DNA of 64,000 nt, taken from assembly GCF_018413525.1 (NCBI RefSeq), contig NZ_JAHCDD010000001.1:1-64000 (forward strand). The letters are read 5' to 3'. The first letter of the stretch is position 1; each line of letters opens with the position of its first letter. The notes beneath the pieces are model-generated. The model was not told where the DNA came from. It made no database searches and was given only the letters and a program-made list of their open reading frames with translations. Of this stretch, positions 13,903-24,021 are shown one piece after another. The position numbers and the translations under genes are program-made. The DNA comes from Acidovorax sp. CCYZU-2555. GTDB taxonomy: Bacteria > Pseudomonadota > Gammaproteobacteria > Burkholderiales > Burkholderiaceae_C.

Positions 13903-15057
13903 GCACATTTCGGCATCAAGAACAGCGAGGGTTTTACCGCATTGATGACCGCCATTCAGCAGCTCTACCCCGAGTTCACCCAAGGCATCAGCGAAAAAAT
14001 GAGCCCGCAGCAGCTGGGTTTGCAGAACAACAATGGCGACACTGCCTTGATGCTCGCACTCAAAATGGAGGACGCCCGAAGCGTGGACATTCTGCTCGCC
14101 CAGACCAGCCAGGAGCAGCTCGGCATCAGCAACATCGATGGCGATACGCCGCTGATGCTCGCGCTCAAGCACAATAATCCTGAAATCGCCGAGCTGATCG
14201 CCGACAGGATGAGCCAACAACAACTTGATCTCAGAAACAACGCAGGCAATACAGCACTGAGCATAGCGCTCAACTTGAACCAATCCGCCATGGCCGAGGC
14301 CATAGGCAAGAAGATGGACGTAAATTCACTTACCAAGCGCCATCACATTCTTCTGCAAAATCTTCAGAAAAAATTTGACACTTTTAAGGGGGGATTAAGC
14401 GTCATCCAACGAATGCTCACCCCGCATCTTGGCATTAAAAACAGCCAGGGCGATACTGCTTTATTGATGGCACTGAGAAGAAATCAGGAAGATTCCAGCC
14501 TTGCACTCATCGCGAAAATGACGCCTGAGCAACTGGGAATTACAGACAGAAATGGCAACACGGCGCTGATGCTGGCACTGCAGTTTGGCGAGACAAAAAC
14601 TGCCATGGCACTAATGGAGAAGATGCCCAAGGAGCAGCTTGAGATATGCAATCGTGATGGCACCTGCGCCCTGATGCTTGCCCTGCAGAACAGCCAGGAC
14701 GATATATGTCAGCACATCATCGACAACGTCAGTCAGTCCCATTTTGGCCTGCAGGATAAACTTGGAAACACGGCGTTGATGATCGCACAGAGATTCCAGA
14801 AAAATGATATTCAGCTAGCCATCGTCGAGAAAATGACCAAGGAGCAGCTTGAAATCTCCAACGTATTCGGAACCACCGCCTTCATCACCGCGAAGCGCAA
14901 CAAACAAACCGAAATGTGCCGCAGCATTGTCAAGAAGATCAATCCGCCGGTCCCTGGATTTTTCAACCGTATCCAGCTTTTCTTCATGAACATGATTTCC
15001 GAAGCCTACCAGCCCGCGTCAACGCGCGCCAAGCTGGCGAAGTTCTACTGGTATTGA
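13903..15057 (+). pseudogene. Ankyrin-repeat protein, C-terminal part after amber codon
   Basis: Same frame as the preceding ORF: reading through TAG 13900 gives VLPHMS-[stop]-AHFGIKNSEGFTALM, which keeps the repeat phase exactly. Nine further units follow, each with the pattern LGI-N-GDTALMLAL and KM-PEQLG, and a C-terminal cap with FFNRIQLFFMNMISEA. If translated separately the first starts are TTG 13942 and ATG 13945, with no ribosome-binding site. The whole would be about 947 residues with 12 ankyrin units. Either a recent nonsense mutation, suppressed readthrough or a sequencing error explains the stop. Confidence 0.65.
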
Positions 15058-15233
15058 CGCCAATGCAGCCAGCGTTTGCCATGCGTGGTACACCCCAGCT
15101 GCACACATATCCCACGGCCTTGCACGCTCGCTGCGTAGATCACACCGACAAAAGTCGCCCAAACGCCCAGGTCCACCGCTGAACGCCCCGGGTTCGCGTA
15201 TTCTTGCGGTCTTTCTTGTCGTTCCTACGCCGC

Positions 15234-16949
15234 GTGAATCAACCTACCCCCGCCATCGTTTCACAACAAGCCGTGCGCACCCTGCCGCGCTGGGCACTGG
15301 TCTTGCTGTGCCTGGCCTATGTAGTACCGGGCTTCGTCGGCCGCGCGCCCTGGAGGAACACCGACATCACGGCCTTCGGCTACATGCTGGCGCTGTTCGA
15401 GGGCCGGACCGAATGGATGACGCCCGTGCTCGCCGGCATGGCGCCGCAGCCCGACGGCCTGCTGCCCTACTGGCTGGGCGCCTGGGCGCTGCAGCTCGCA
15501 CCGGCCGCGATGCCCGAGGAAATGGCCGTGCGCCTGCCCTTCATGCTGCTGCTGCTGGTGGCCATGGCCGCCACCTGGTGGGGCGTCTATTGCCTCGCGC
15601 GCAGCCCGGGCGCCCAGCCCGTGGCGTTTGCGTTTGGCGGCGAAGCCAACCCTATCGACTATGCGCGCGCCATGGCCGATGGCGGATTGCTGGCACTGAT
15701 CGCCTGCCTGGGCCTGGCCCAGCTGTCGCATGAAACCACGAGCTATGTGACGCAGCTGGCCTGCACCACGCTGGTGTTCTTCGCCGCCGCCGCCATGCCT
15801 TACCGGCGCAACGGCCCCGCCGCGGCGATGCTGCTCGGCATGGCCGGCCTGGTGCTCAGCGGCGCGCCCGCAATGGCCGTGATGATGGGCCTGGGCTGTG
15901 CGGCCCTGGCCTGGTTCTCGCCTCCGGCCGAAGCCAACTGCGCCGCGCGCGGCTGGAGCCTGGCCTGGCTCGCGACCACGGTGCTCGCCGCCCTGCTTGC
16001 CACGGCACTCGACCTGTGGCAATGGCGCATCTCGCTGCCGCCGCTGGACAGCCCCGAATGGCCCAGCCTGCTGCGCCTGCTCGCGTGGTTCAGCTGGCCG
16101 GCCTGGCCGCTGGCCTTGTGGACGCTGTGGCGCTGGCGCAAACAGATTGCCCATCCCATGCGCCACCGCCATCTGGTGCTGCCGATCTGGTTTGCGGGAC
16201 TGGCCTTCATCGCCGCGGTGTTCACCCAGCCCGCGGACCGCGCGCTGCTGCCCGGCCTGCCCGCGATCGCCACGCTGGCCGCATTCGCGCTGCCGACGCT
16301 GCGCCGCAGCATCGGCGCGCTGATCGACTGGTTCACGCTGATCTTCTTCAGCGTGTCGGCGATCGCCATCTGGGTCATCTGGATTTCCATGCAGACCGGC
16401 GTGCCCGCCAAACCGGCGGCCAACGTCGCCAAGCTCGCCCCGGGCTTCGTGCCCGAGTTCTCGCTGCTGGCCTTCATCGTCGCGCTCAGCGCCAGCGTCG
16501 CCTGGTGCGCCCTGGTGGTCTGGCGAACTTCGCGCAATCGCGCGGCCATCTGGAAAACACTGGTGCTGCCCGCGGGCGGCGCGACCCTGGGCTGGCTGCT
16601 GCTGATGACGCTGTGGCTGCCGCTGCTCGACTACGCGCGCAGCTATGCGCCCCAGGTCCAGCAAGTCATGGCCGCGATGGGGAGCCCAGCGCCGCGCTGC
16701 GTCGCCACTTATGGCCTGAGCCGCGCTCAGCTGACGGGCCTTGAATTCCACGGCCAGCTGACAACCATGCAAATCTCGACCACCAGCGAAAACCGCCACC
16801 CCTGCGACTGGCTGGTCGCCGATGCGCAGATGTGGGACGCGACGCAGGACCGCGTGCTGCAGCGCGGCTGGGAACCCGTGGCGCGCATCGCCCGGCCCAC
16901 GGTCAAGAACGACCAGTTGCTGATACTGCGCAAGCGCCCCGGCCGATGA
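15234..16949 (+). CDS. Multi-spanning membrane protein, ArnT/PMT-like glycosyltransferase candidate
   Basis: 571 residues from GTG 15234 (VNQPTPAIVSQQ); a TTG at 15204 in the same frame is the alternative, and neither has a clear ribosome-binding site. The protein has about 10-12 hydrophobic segments. The N-terminal loop after the first segment, GFVGRAPWRNTDITAFGYM, resembles the first periplasmic loop of lipid-linked glycosyltransferases such as ArnT, with acidic residues in the right place. A soluble C-terminal domain (CVATYGLSRAQLTGLEFHG) ends the protein. Its stop codon overlaps the MATE gene start (ATGA), so the two are cotranscribed. Exact substrate unknown. Confidence 0.7.
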   Translation: MNQPTPAIVSQQAVRTLPRWALVLLCLAYVVPGFVGRAPWRNTDITAFGYMLALFEGRTEWMTPVLAGMAPQPDGLLPYWLGAWALQLAPAAMPEEMAVRLPFMLLLLVAMAATWWGVYCLARSPGAQPVAFAFGGEANPIDYARAMADGGLLALIACLGLAQLSHETTSYVTQLACTTLVFFAAAAMPYRRNGPAAAMLLGMAGLVLSGAPAMAVMMGLGCAALAWFSPPAEANCAARGWSLAWLATTVLAALLATALDLWQWRISLPPLDSPEWPSLLRLLAWFSWPAWPLALWTLWRWRKQIAHPMRHRHLVLPIWFAGLAFIAAVFTQPADRALLPGLPAIATLAAFALPTLRRSIGALIDWFTLIFFSVSAIAIWVIWISMQTGVPAKPAANVAKLAPGFVPEFSLLAFIVALSASVAWCALVVWRTSRNRAAIWKTLVLPAGGATLGWLLLMTLWLPLLDYARSYAPQVQQVMAAMGSPAPRCVATYGLSRAQLTGLEFHGQLTTMQISTTSENRHPCDWLVADAQMWDATQDRVLQRGWEPVARIARPTVKNDQLLILRKRPGR

Positions 16950-18301
16950 GGTCAGAGCTCTCGACGATTGCCCGCCACGCCCTCACGGTGCTCGCGGGCC
17001 AACTGGCCATCATGGCTTTCGGCGTGACCGACACCATCGTCGCCGGCCGCTACTCGCCCGCGGCGCTGGCCGCGCTGTCGGTGGGCTCGGCGGTGTTCGT
17101 CAGCGTCTATATTTCGCTGATGGGCATTCTGCAGGCGCTGCTGCCGCTGTGGTCCGAGCAGCGCGGCGCGGGCCAGCTGCCGGCCATGGGCCGCTCGCTG
17201 CGCCAGGCGCTGTATCTGTGGCTGGGCATCTGCGTGATCGGCATGGGCGTGCTGCTGTCGCCTGACGCCATATTGCGCTGGACCGACGTGCCCGAAGCGC
17301 TCAAGGACGATGCACGCCACTACCTGGCCATCCTGGCCTGGGGCCTGCCGCCGGCCATGCTGTTTCGCATCTACAGCACGCTCAACCAGTCGCTGGGCCG
17401 GCCCCAGCTCGTCACCTGGCTGCAGGTGGGTGCGCTGGCGCTCAAGCTGCCGCTGTCGATCTGGCTCACCTTTGGCGGCGCCGGCCTGCCTGCGCTGGGC
17501 GTGGCCGGTTGCGCCTGGGCGACGCTGATCGTCAACTACACGCTGCTGGGCGTGGGCCTGTGGCTGATGCGCACCCAGTCGCTGTATGTGCCGCTGCAAC
17601 TGTGGCAGCGCATGGAGCGCCCGGACTGGGCCCAGATCGGCCAGTTCCTGCGTCTGGGCGTGCCCGCGGGCCTGGCAATCCTGGTGGAAATCACTTCGTT
17701 CACGCTGGTCGCGCTGTTTGTCGCGCGCCAGGGCAATCTCGCCGCAGCCAGCCACCAGATCGCTGCCAACCTGGCCGCGGTCTGCTACATGGTGCCGCTG
17801 TCGCTGGCCATTGCCTGCAGCGCGCGCGTGAGCTGGTGGCGCGGCGCGGGCAATGAGGACAACGCGCGCCGGCTGGCGCTGCTGGGCTGGCGCCTCGCGG
17901 CGCTGCTGGGCCTGCTGCTCGGCGGCGTGCTGCTGCTGGGCCGGCATTGGCTGGCTTCGGTCTATACCAACGACCCCGCGGTCGCCGCGCTGGCCGCTGC
18001 GCTGCTGCTGTGGGTTGCGCTCTATCAGGCCGCCGATGCCGTGCAGTGCTTTTGCATCTTCGTGCTGCGCTGCTACCGCATCACGGTGCTGCCGTTGCTG
18101 ACCTATTGCGTGCTGCTTTGGGGCGTAGGCCTGACCGGCGGCTACGGGCTGGCCTACGGCGGCATCGGCCCCTGGGCCGACCAGCCCACGCCGGCGGCGT
18201 TCTGGGCCGCGAGCGCGCTGGCCCTGGGGGTCACCGCCCTCGCCTTCAGCGGCCTGCTGTGGCACGCACTGCGCAAGTACAGCGCGCAGCCTGCGTCATG
18301 A
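16946..18301 (+). CDS. MATE family efflux transporter
   Basis: 451-residue inner-membrane antiporter with twelve hydrophobic segments in two six-helix halves. Typical MATE residues are present: GQLAIMAFGVTDTIVAG in helix 1, and in the second half GLAILVEITSFTLVALFVA, followed by NLAAASHQIAANLAAVCYMV. ATG 16946 overlaps the upstream stop by four bases (ATGA). Family members export cationic drugs or metabolites with Na+ or H+; this one's substrate is unknown. It is convergent with phoR, with only six bases between the two stop codons. Confidence 0.92.
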   Translation: MRSELSTIARHALTVLAGQLAIMAFGVTDTIVAGRYSPAALAALSVGSAVFVSVYISLMGILQALLPLWSEQRGAGQLPAMGRSLRQALYLWLGICVIGMGVLLSPDAILRWTDVPEALKDDARHYLAILAWGLPPAMLFRIYSTLNQSLGRPQLVTWLQVGALALKLPLSIWLTFGGAGLPALGVAGCAWATLIVNYTLLGVGLWLMRTQSLYVPLQLWQRMERPDWAQIGQFLRLGVPAGLAILVEITSFTLVALFVARQGNLAAASHQIAANLAAVCYMVPLSLAIACSARVSWWRGAGNEDNARRLALLGWRLAALLGLLLGGVLLLGRHWLASVYTNDPAVAALAAALLLWVALYQAADAVQCFCIFVLRCYRITVLPLLTYCVLLWGVGLTGGYGLAYGGIGPWADQPTPAAFWAASALALGVTALAFSGLLWHALRKYSAQPAS

Positions 18302-18307
18302 ACTCAA

Positions 18308-19657
18308 TCAGGTCGCGTCCGGCACCGCTGGCGGGCGCAGGCGCTGCGCGGGAAACGTGACGGAGAACACCGAGCCGCTGCCCACGGTGCTGCGCACGGC
18401 CAGCGTCGCGCCATGGCGCTGCAGCACATGCTTGACGATGGCCAGCCCCAGGCCCGTGCCGCCGGTATCGCGCGAACGGCTGCGGTCCACGCGATAGAAG
18501 CGCTCGGTCAGCCGGCTCAGATGCGAGGGGTCGATGCCCGGGCCCGCATCCTGCACCGAAAAAGTCGCGCTGCCTTCGGCGTTCCTTTCCCAGCGCACCA
18601 CCACGCGGCCGCCGGCCGGGGTGTAGCGCAGCGCATTCGCCAGCAGGTTGGAAAACGCGCTTTGCAGCTCGGTCGCCGCGCCCGCGATCTCGCCCAGCGC
18701 CGCGCCTGGCGGCGAGTCGGGGAATTCGATCAGATGGGGTCGGTTCTGCGCACGCGTCAGTGCCACCGACAGCCCGCGCGCCTCGTCTTCGCACTGGCGC
18801 AGCAGCAAGCCCACTGGCGTCCATTGCGTCAGACTCGGCAAGGGGCTGCCTTCGAGCCGCGACAGCGCCAGCAGATCTTCGACCAGGTGCTGCATGCGCG
18901 CCGACTGCTGGGCCATCAGCGTCAGATAGCGCGAACGCTCCTCGTCGGGCAGCTGCAGCGTCTGCAGCGTTTCGACGAATCCGACCAGCACCGTGAGCGG
19001 CGTGCGGATTTCGTGCGAGACGTTGGCGACGAAATCGCGGCGCATGGCTTCGGCCTGCTCCTGCGCCGTGACGTCGCGCGCCAGCAGCAGGCGCCGGCCG
19101 TCGCCGTACGGATAGATCTGCACCGACAGGCGCACCGGCCTGCCGGGCGTGCTGTCACGGCCTTGCAGAATCAGATCATGGGAAAAGTCCTGGGCGCTCA
19201 GATAGTGGCTGAAGGACGGATCACGCACCAGATTGCCGATGTTCTGCATCCGGTCGCGTGCCGCGTCGAAGCCGAACTGTGCGTAGGAAATCTGGTTGCA
19301 CCATTCGATGCGACCTTCGTCATCGAGCAGCACCACGCCGTTCGGGCTGGCCTGCAGCGCCGACAGCATGTCATTGAGGCGTTCGTCGCTGGCCAGGGTC
19401 TGCTGGCTTTGCAGGCGCAGCCAGCGGCGCGCGCGTTCGCCGACTTCACCCCACAGGCCGCGCTGTGCGGGCGCATTCGCGAGCTCCGAGCTGCGCAGCC
19501 ATGCCAGCAGCCGGGATGCACTCCAACTGTCCTGGGCGAGCCAGAGCCAGCTGCCCAGCAGCAGACCGAACAGCGCGCCGACCAGATTGCCCAGCCACCA
19601 CCCCACCGCGGCGCCAGTCAATTGCATTGCCAGGAACCAGAAACTACGCCAAACCAT
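18308..19657 (-). CDS. phoR: Phosphate regulon sensor histidine kinase PhoR
   Basis: 449 residues. Two N-terminal membrane helices (about 8-40), a PAS domain (about 95-195; NGVVLLDDEGRIEWCN), the dimerisation H-box FVANVSHEIRTPLT with the phosphorylated His at about 215, and an ATPase domain with N-box (FSNLLANALRYTP), DAGPGID, FYRVDRS and GGTGLGLAI. It is the partner of PhoB encoded just upstream, 119 bases away, at the end of the pst-pho cluster. Phosphate status is read through PstSCAB and PhoU. Confidence 0.96.
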   Translation of the reverse strand: MVWRSFWFLAMQLTGAAVGWWLGNLVGALFGLLLGSWLWLAQDSWSASRLLAWLRSSELANAPAQRGLWGEVGERARRWLRLQSQQTLASDERLNDMLSALQASPNGVVLLDDEGRIEWCNQISYAQFGFDAARDRMQNIGNLVRDPSFSHYLSAQDFSHDLILQGRDSTPGRPVRLSVQIYPYGDGRRLLLARDVTAQEQAEAMRRDFVANVSHEIRTPLTVLVGFVETLQTLQLPDEERSRYLTLMAQQSARMQHLVEDLLALSRLEGSPLPSLTQWTPVGLLLRQCEDEARGLSVALTRAQNRPHLIEFPDSPPGAALGEIAGAATELQSAFSNLLANALRYTPAGGRVVVRWERNAEGSATFSVQDAGPGIDPSHLSRLTERFYRVDRSRSRDTGGTGLGLAIVKHVLQRHGATLAVRSTVGSGSVFSVTFPAQRLRPPAVPDAT

Positions 19658-19776
19658 ATTTTTCGCCTTTTGCTGCGCGGCCCCTGATCTCCGGAAGCGC
19701 GCCCACGGCGCATACCATGCGCCCCATGCCGATTCTCAGTGTGCCAGGGTGCCCACCAAGACCGACCTGCCCCAGA

Positions 19777-20484
19777 TCAGGAGGCGCTTGAGTTCATTGC
19801 CGGCACGCTCAGCCGGTAGCCCGCACCGCGCACCGTCTCGACGAGACCGCTGGCTTCGCCCAGCGCTTCGCGCAGGCGCTTGACATGTACGTCTACCGTG
19901 CGTTCCTCGATGAACACATGGTCGCCCCAGACCTTGTCGAGCAGCTGCGACCGGCTGTGCACGCGCTCCGGGTGCTTCATGAAATAGTGCAGCAGCTTGA
20001 ACTCGGTCGGTCCGAGCTTGAGCGGCTCGCCGCTGTAGCTCACGCGGTGGGCCGCGGCGTCGAGCACCAGCGCGCCCGCACTGACCTGGTCCTGCAACTG
20101 CTCGGGCGCGCGTCGGCGCAGCACCGCGCGGATGCGCGCCAGCAGTTCCTGGGTCGAAAACGGCTTGGTGATGTAATCGTCGGCGCCCGCGTCCAGGCCC
20201 GCGACCTTGTCGGGCTCGTCGCCCCGGGCCGTGAGCATCAGAATCGGCACGGGCTTGGTGCGCGCGTCGGCGCGCCACTTGCGCGCCAGCGCGATACCGC
20301 TCGTGCCGGGCAGCATCCAGTCCAGCAAGATCACATCAGGCAGCACGGCGTCCAGCTCGCGCTGCGCCGATATGCCGTCTTCGGCCCAGATGGGCTGGAA
20401 ACCGTTGTGCCGCAGATTCACTGCAATCAATTCGGCAATCGCGGGTTCGTCCTCGACGATGAGGACCAAGGGCAGTTTTTTCAT
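19777..20484 (-). CDS. phoB: Phosphate regulon response regulator PhoB
   Basis: 235 residues. The receiver domain shows VEDEPAIAEL, the phospho-acceptor in LLDWMLPG, the conserved Thr in ILMLTARG and Lys in YITKPF. The C-terminal winged helix of OmpR type has GPTEFKLLHYFMKHPERVHS and ERTVDVHVKRLREAL. It binds Pho boxes of two 7-bp half-sites with 4-bp spacing, and such sites are seen in front of pstS and ppk in this window. It lies 18 bp downstream of phoU. Confidence 0.97.
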   Translation of the reverse strand: MKKLPLVLIVEDEPAIAELIAVNLRHNGFQPIWAEDGISAQRELDAVLPDVILLDWMLPGTSGIALARKWRADARTKPVPILMLTARGDEPDKVAGLDAGADDYITKPFSTQELLARIRAVLRRRAPEQLQDQVSAGALVLDAAAHRVSYSGEPLKLGPTEFKLLHYFMKHPERVHSRSQLLDKVWGDHVFIEERTVDVHVKRLREALGEASGLVETVRGAGYRLSVPAMNSSAS

Positions 20485-20502
20485 CCCTGTCGTCTTTCTG
20501 GC

Positions 20503-21204
20503 TTAGAGCACGGCCGATTCGATGGCGGCCATGGTCTGGTGGCGCACGTCCTTGCCTTCCACCAGATAAATAATCAATTCCGCCAGGTTCTTCGAGTGGT
20601 CGCCGATGCGCTCGATGGCCTTGGCCAGGAACAGCAGGTCCAGGCTGGCCGAAATGGTGCGCGGGTCTTCCATCATGTACGTGATGAGCTTGCGCACGAA
20701 GCCGTCGAACTCCTGGTCGATCTGGTCGTCTTCCTTGAGGATGGCGACCGCGGCCTTGGTGTCGAGACGCGCGAGCGCGTCCAGCGTCTTGCGCAGCAGG
20801 CCCGAAGCCAGGTCGGCGGCAACGCGCAGCTCGTTCGAGGGCAAAACCCGCGCCGAGCCGCTGCTGACGATGGAGCGCACCATGCGCGACATCTTGTGCG
20901 CCTCGTCGCCCATGCGCTCGAGGTTGGCCGTGGCCTTGGAGAACGCGATCAGCAGGCGCAGGTCGCGCGCCGTGGGCTGGCGCCGCGCGATGATCGACGA
21001 CAGTTCGTGGTCGATCTCGACTTCCATCGCATTGATCTGCTGCTCGGCGGCATCCACTTGCTCAGCGGCGTCGACGCTGAACTCAGCAAGCGAATAGATG
21101 GCCAGGCGGATCTGCGACTCGACCATGCCGCCGAGCTCCATCACGCGCGAGGAGATGCGGTTAAGTTCGGAGTCGAACTGCGACGAGAGGTGTTTTTCGG
21201 TCAT
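20503..21204 (-). CDS. phoU: Phosphate transport system regulatory protein PhoU
   Basis: 233 residues, all-helical with two repeats of the PhoU fold and metal-binding motifs (EQQINAMEVEIDHELSSI and related EDDQID). It links the Pst transporter to PhoR and silences the regulon when phosphate is plentiful. ATG 21204 (MTEKHLSSQFDSELN) is chosen because GAGGAGAC lies just upstream; the longer frame reads into pstB. Only 13 bases separate it from pstB. Confidence 0.96.
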   Translation of the reverse strand: MTEKHLSSQFDSELNRISSRVMELGGMVESQIRLAIYSLAEFSVDAAEQVDAAEQQINAMEVEIDHELSSIIARRQPTARDLRLLIAFSKATANLERMGDEAHKMSRMVRSIVSSGSARVLPSNELRVAADLASGLLRKTLDALARLDTKAAVAILKEDDQIDQEFDGFVRKLITYMMEDPRTISASLDLLFLAKAIERIGDHSKNLAELIIYLVEGKDVRHQTMAAIESAVL

Positions 21205-21217
21205 GTTGCCTGTCTCC

Positions 21218-22003
21218 TCAGCCGAAACGGCCAGTGATGTAATCCTCGGTTTCCTTGCGCTGGGGCTTGAAGAACATCTGTTCGGTTTCACCGAACTCCA
21301 TCAAGTCGCCCAGGTACATGTAGGCGGTGAAATCGCTGCAGCGCGCTGCCTGCTGCATGTTGTGCGTGACGATCACCACCGTGTAGTCGTTCTTCAGTTC
21401 GGCGATCAGTTCTTCGATCTTGGCCGTCGAAATCGGGTCCAGCGCCGAGCAGGGTTCGTCGAGCAGCAGCACTTCGGGCTTGATCGCGATACCGCGCGCA
21501 ATGCACAGACGCTGTTGCTGACCGCCCGACAGGCCCGAGCCGCTTTGCTGCAGCTTGTCCTTGACTTCATTCCACAGCGCGGCCTTGCGCAGCGCCCATT
21601 CGACACGGTCGTCCATGTCGGTGGCGCTCAGGCGCTCGAACAGCTTGACGCCAAAGGCGATGTTGTCGTAGATCGACATGGGGAACGGCGTGGGCTTCTG
21701 GAAGACCATGCCGATCTTGGCGCGGATCAGCGCCACGTCCTGCTTGCTGGTCAGCAGGTTCTCGCCATCGAGCAGGATCTCGCCCTGGGCACGCTGGTCG
21801 GCATACAGCTCATACATGCGATTGAACGTGCGCAGCAGCGTCGATTTGCCGCAGCCCGAGGGGCCGATGAACGCCGTGACCTTCTTTTCGGGGATGTCCA
21901 GGTTGATGCCCTTGAGGGCGTGGAACTTGCCGTAGTAGAAGTTGAGGTTGCGCACCGTCAGTTTGGAAGACAGGGCGGGAGCGGGAGAAAGAGTGGTCGA
22001 CAT
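21218..22003 (-). CDS. pstB: Phosphate ABC transporter ATP-binding protein PstB
   Basis: 261 residues. Walker [10 protein letters not shown], signature [17 protein letters not shown], Walker [14 protein letters not shown] and the switch histidine ([15 protein letters not shown]) are all intact. Forms the ATPase dimer of the high-affinity phosphate importer with PstA/PstC; ends DYITGRFG as is usual. Confidence 0.97.
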   Translation of the reverse strand: MSTTLSPAPALSSKLTVRNLNFYYGKFHALKGINLDIPEKKVTAFIGPSGCGKSTLLRTFNRMYELYADQRAQGEILLDGENLLTSKQDVALIRAKIGMVFQKPTPFPMSIYDNIAFGVKLFERLSATDMDDRVEWALRKAALWNEVKDKLQQSGSGLSGGQQQRLCIARGIAIKPEVLLLDEPCSALDPISTAKIEELIAELKNDYTVVIVTHNMQQAARCSDFTAYMYLGDLMEFGETEQMFFKPQRKETEDYITGRFG

Positions 22004-22019
22004 GGGAAGTTACCTTGCC

Positions 22020-22919
22020 TTATTTTTGACGCGTGAGCACACGCGCCAGGATATTGAGACCCAGCACGGCCACGGTGATCAGGAACACGCCGGCCCAGGC
22101 CAGCTGCTGCCAGTTCTCGTACGGGCTCATTGCAAACTTGAAGATGGTCACCGGCAGGCTCGCCATGGGCTTGCTCAGGTCGGCATTCCAGAACTGGTTG
22201 TTCAAGGCGGTGAACAGCAGCGGCGCGGTTTCACCCGCGATCCGTGCCACGGCCAGCAACACACCGGTGATCACGCCGGCGCGCGCTGCACGCAGCGTGA
22301 CCATCATGATGACTTTCCACTTGGGCGTACCCAGCGCATAGGCTGCTTCACGCAGGCTCGAAGGCACCAGCATCAGCATGTTCTCGGTGGTGCGAATGAC
22401 CACCGGAATCACGATCAGCGCCAGCGCCACCACACCTGCGAAGCCCGAGAAGCTCTTGAGCTGGGCCACGACCACGGCGTAGACGAACAGGCCGATCACG
22501 ATACTTGGCGCCGACAGCAGGATGTCGTTGACGAAGCGCGTGGTGCGCGCCAGCCAGCCGCGCTGCTCGTACTCGGCAAGATACACACCGGCCAGAATGC
22601 CGATGGGCGTGCCGATCAGCGTCGCCATGGTCACCATCACCAGCGAGCCGAAGATCGCATTGGCCAGGCCGCCGGCTTCGTTGGGCGGTGGCGTCATGTC
22701 GGAGAAGAGCATCAGGCTCAGGCCACCGATGCCCAGGCGAATGGTTTCCCACAGGATCCACACCAGCCAGAACAGGCCGAAGGCCATCGCGGCCAGCGCC
22801 AGCGTCAGCGCGATCTGGTTGACACGCTTGCGGCCGGCGTAGCGTGCCTGGCGCTGGGCGGCCAGCTCGGCCGCCTGCAGGACCCGCTGGGCCGTGCCGT
22901 TTACAGGGATCTGGCTCAT
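22020..22919 (-). CDS. pstA: Phosphate ABC transporter permease PstA
   Basis: 299 residues with six membrane helices. The coupling-loop [22 protein letters not shown] and the PstA-type C-terminal helix ([13 protein letters not shown]) are seen. Start ATG 22919 overlaps the pstC stop (ATGA), indicating translational coupling. Forms the membrane channel with PstC. Confidence 0.96.
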   Translation of the reverse strand: MSQIPVNGTAQRVLQAAELAAQRQARYAGRKRVNQIALTLALAAMAFGLFWLVWILWETIRLGIGGLSLMLFSDMTPPPNEAGGLANAIFGSLVMVTMATLIGTPIGILAGVYLAEYEQRGWLARTTRFVNDILLSAPSIVIGLFVYAVVVAQLKSFSGFAGVVALALIVIPVVIRTTENMLMLVPSSLREAAYALGTPKWKVIMMVTLRAARAGVITGVLLAVARIAGETAPLLFTALNNQFWNADLSKPMASLPVTIFKFAMSPYENWQQLAWAGVFLITVAVLGLNILARVLTRQK

Positions 22920-23941
22920 GACCGGGTTCCTTCACTCTTCTGCAGGCGGGACAGCAGCACCTTGGACATCGACAGCACCACGAAGGTGATGAAGAACAGG
23001 ATCAGGCCCAGATAGATCAGCGAGGCCTGGTGCAGGCCTTCGCCGGCTTCGGCGAATTCGTTGGCCAGCGCCGAGGTGATGCTGTTGGCGGCTTCGAAAA
23101 CCGACAGCGAATTGAGCTGGTTCATGTTGCCGATCACGAAGGTGACGGCCATGGTTTCACCCAGCGCACGTCCCAGGCCCAGCATCACGCCGCCCAGCAC
23201 GCCGGTCTTGGTGTACGGCAGCACGACTTTCCAGACCACTTCCCAGGTGGTTGCACCCAGGCCGTAGGCCGATTCCTTGAGCAGGGCCGGCGTGACTTCG
23301 AACACGTCGCGCATCACCGAAGCGATGAACGGAATGACCATGATCGCCAAAATGATGCCGGCAGACAGAATGCCGATGCCCACGGGCGGGCCGGACACAA
23401 AAGCTTCGAGATAGGGCACGCCCGCGAACAGCGACTGCAGCGGAATCTGCACATAGGTGGCGAGCACGGGGCCGAAAACCATCAGGCCCCACATGCCGTA
23501 GACGATGGACGGCACGGCGGCGAGCAGTTCGATGGCCGTTCCCAGCGGGCGCTTGAGCCAGGCCGGGGAGAGTTCGGTCAGGAACAGGGCGATGCCGAAG
23601 CTCACGGGCACGGCGATCACCAGAGCGATGATCGAGGTGGCCAGCGTGCCGTAGATCATCACCAGTCCGCCGTACTGGTTTTGCACGGGATCCCAGACAC
23701 TGCTGGTGAAGAATCCCAAGCCGTATTCATGGATTGCGGGCCAGGCGCCGACCAGCAGCGAGCCCAGGATGGCAGCGAGCAGACCGAGGGTCAATATGGC
23801 CGCGGCGCGCGCGAGCCAGGCAAAGCCACGGTCGGCCCAGACGCCGGACAGGGCGTTCAGGCGGCGGGGTGTTGGGCCGCGTGGTGTGGCTGCAGTCTTT
23901 ACAGACGCAGGCATCGGACGGGCAGTCGATGGAGTGGACAC
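22916..23941 (-). CDS. pstC: Phosphate ABC transporter permease PstC
   Basis: 341 residues: a Pro/Arg-rich cytoplasmic N-terminus of about 45 residues, then six membrane helices and the coupling loop [33 protein letters not shown]-like sequence in the first periplasmic loop is typical of PstC. Lies downstream of pstS, with a strong hairpin in the gap that may reduce transcription of the membrane genes relative to pstS. Confidence 0.96.
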   Translation of the reverse strand: MSTPSTARPMPASVKTAATPRGPTPRRLNALSGVWADRGFAWLARAAAILTLGLLAAILGSLLVGAWPAIHEYGLGFFTSSVWDPVQNQYGGLVMIYGTLATSIIALVIAVPVSFGIALFLTELSPAWLKRPLGTAIELLAAVPSIVYGMWGLMVFGPVLATYVQIPLQSLFAGVPYLEAFVSGPPVGIGILSAGIILAIMVIPFIASVMRDVFEVTPALLKESAYGLGATTWEVVWKVVLPYTKTGVLGGVMLGLGRALGETMAVTFVIGNMNQLNSLSVFEAANSITSALANEFAEAGEGLHQASLIYLGLILFFITFVVLSMSKVLLSRLQKSEGTRS

Positions 23942-23982
23942 GCTGAGCGCCTCTTCAAAATAGGTTCATCACACAAGCACCG

Positions 23983-24011
23983 AAAAGGCGGTGCACCGAG
24001 GGTGCACCGCC
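23983..24011 (-). terminator. Intercistronic hairpin between pstS and pstC
   Basis: An 11-bp perfect stem (23987-23997 with 24001-24011) and a 3-base loop, followed on the minus strand by TTTT. Probably a leaky terminator or an mRNA 3'-end stabiliser that lets pstS be expressed above pstCAB. Confidence 0.7.
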
Positions 24012-24021
24012 ATCGGTACGC

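Noticed and set aside
15308-16323. Alternative frames within the ArnT-like gene
   Set aside because: They are Arg/Ala/Pro-rich shadows typical of high-GC DNA; the chosen frame has membrane helices and third-position GC bias.
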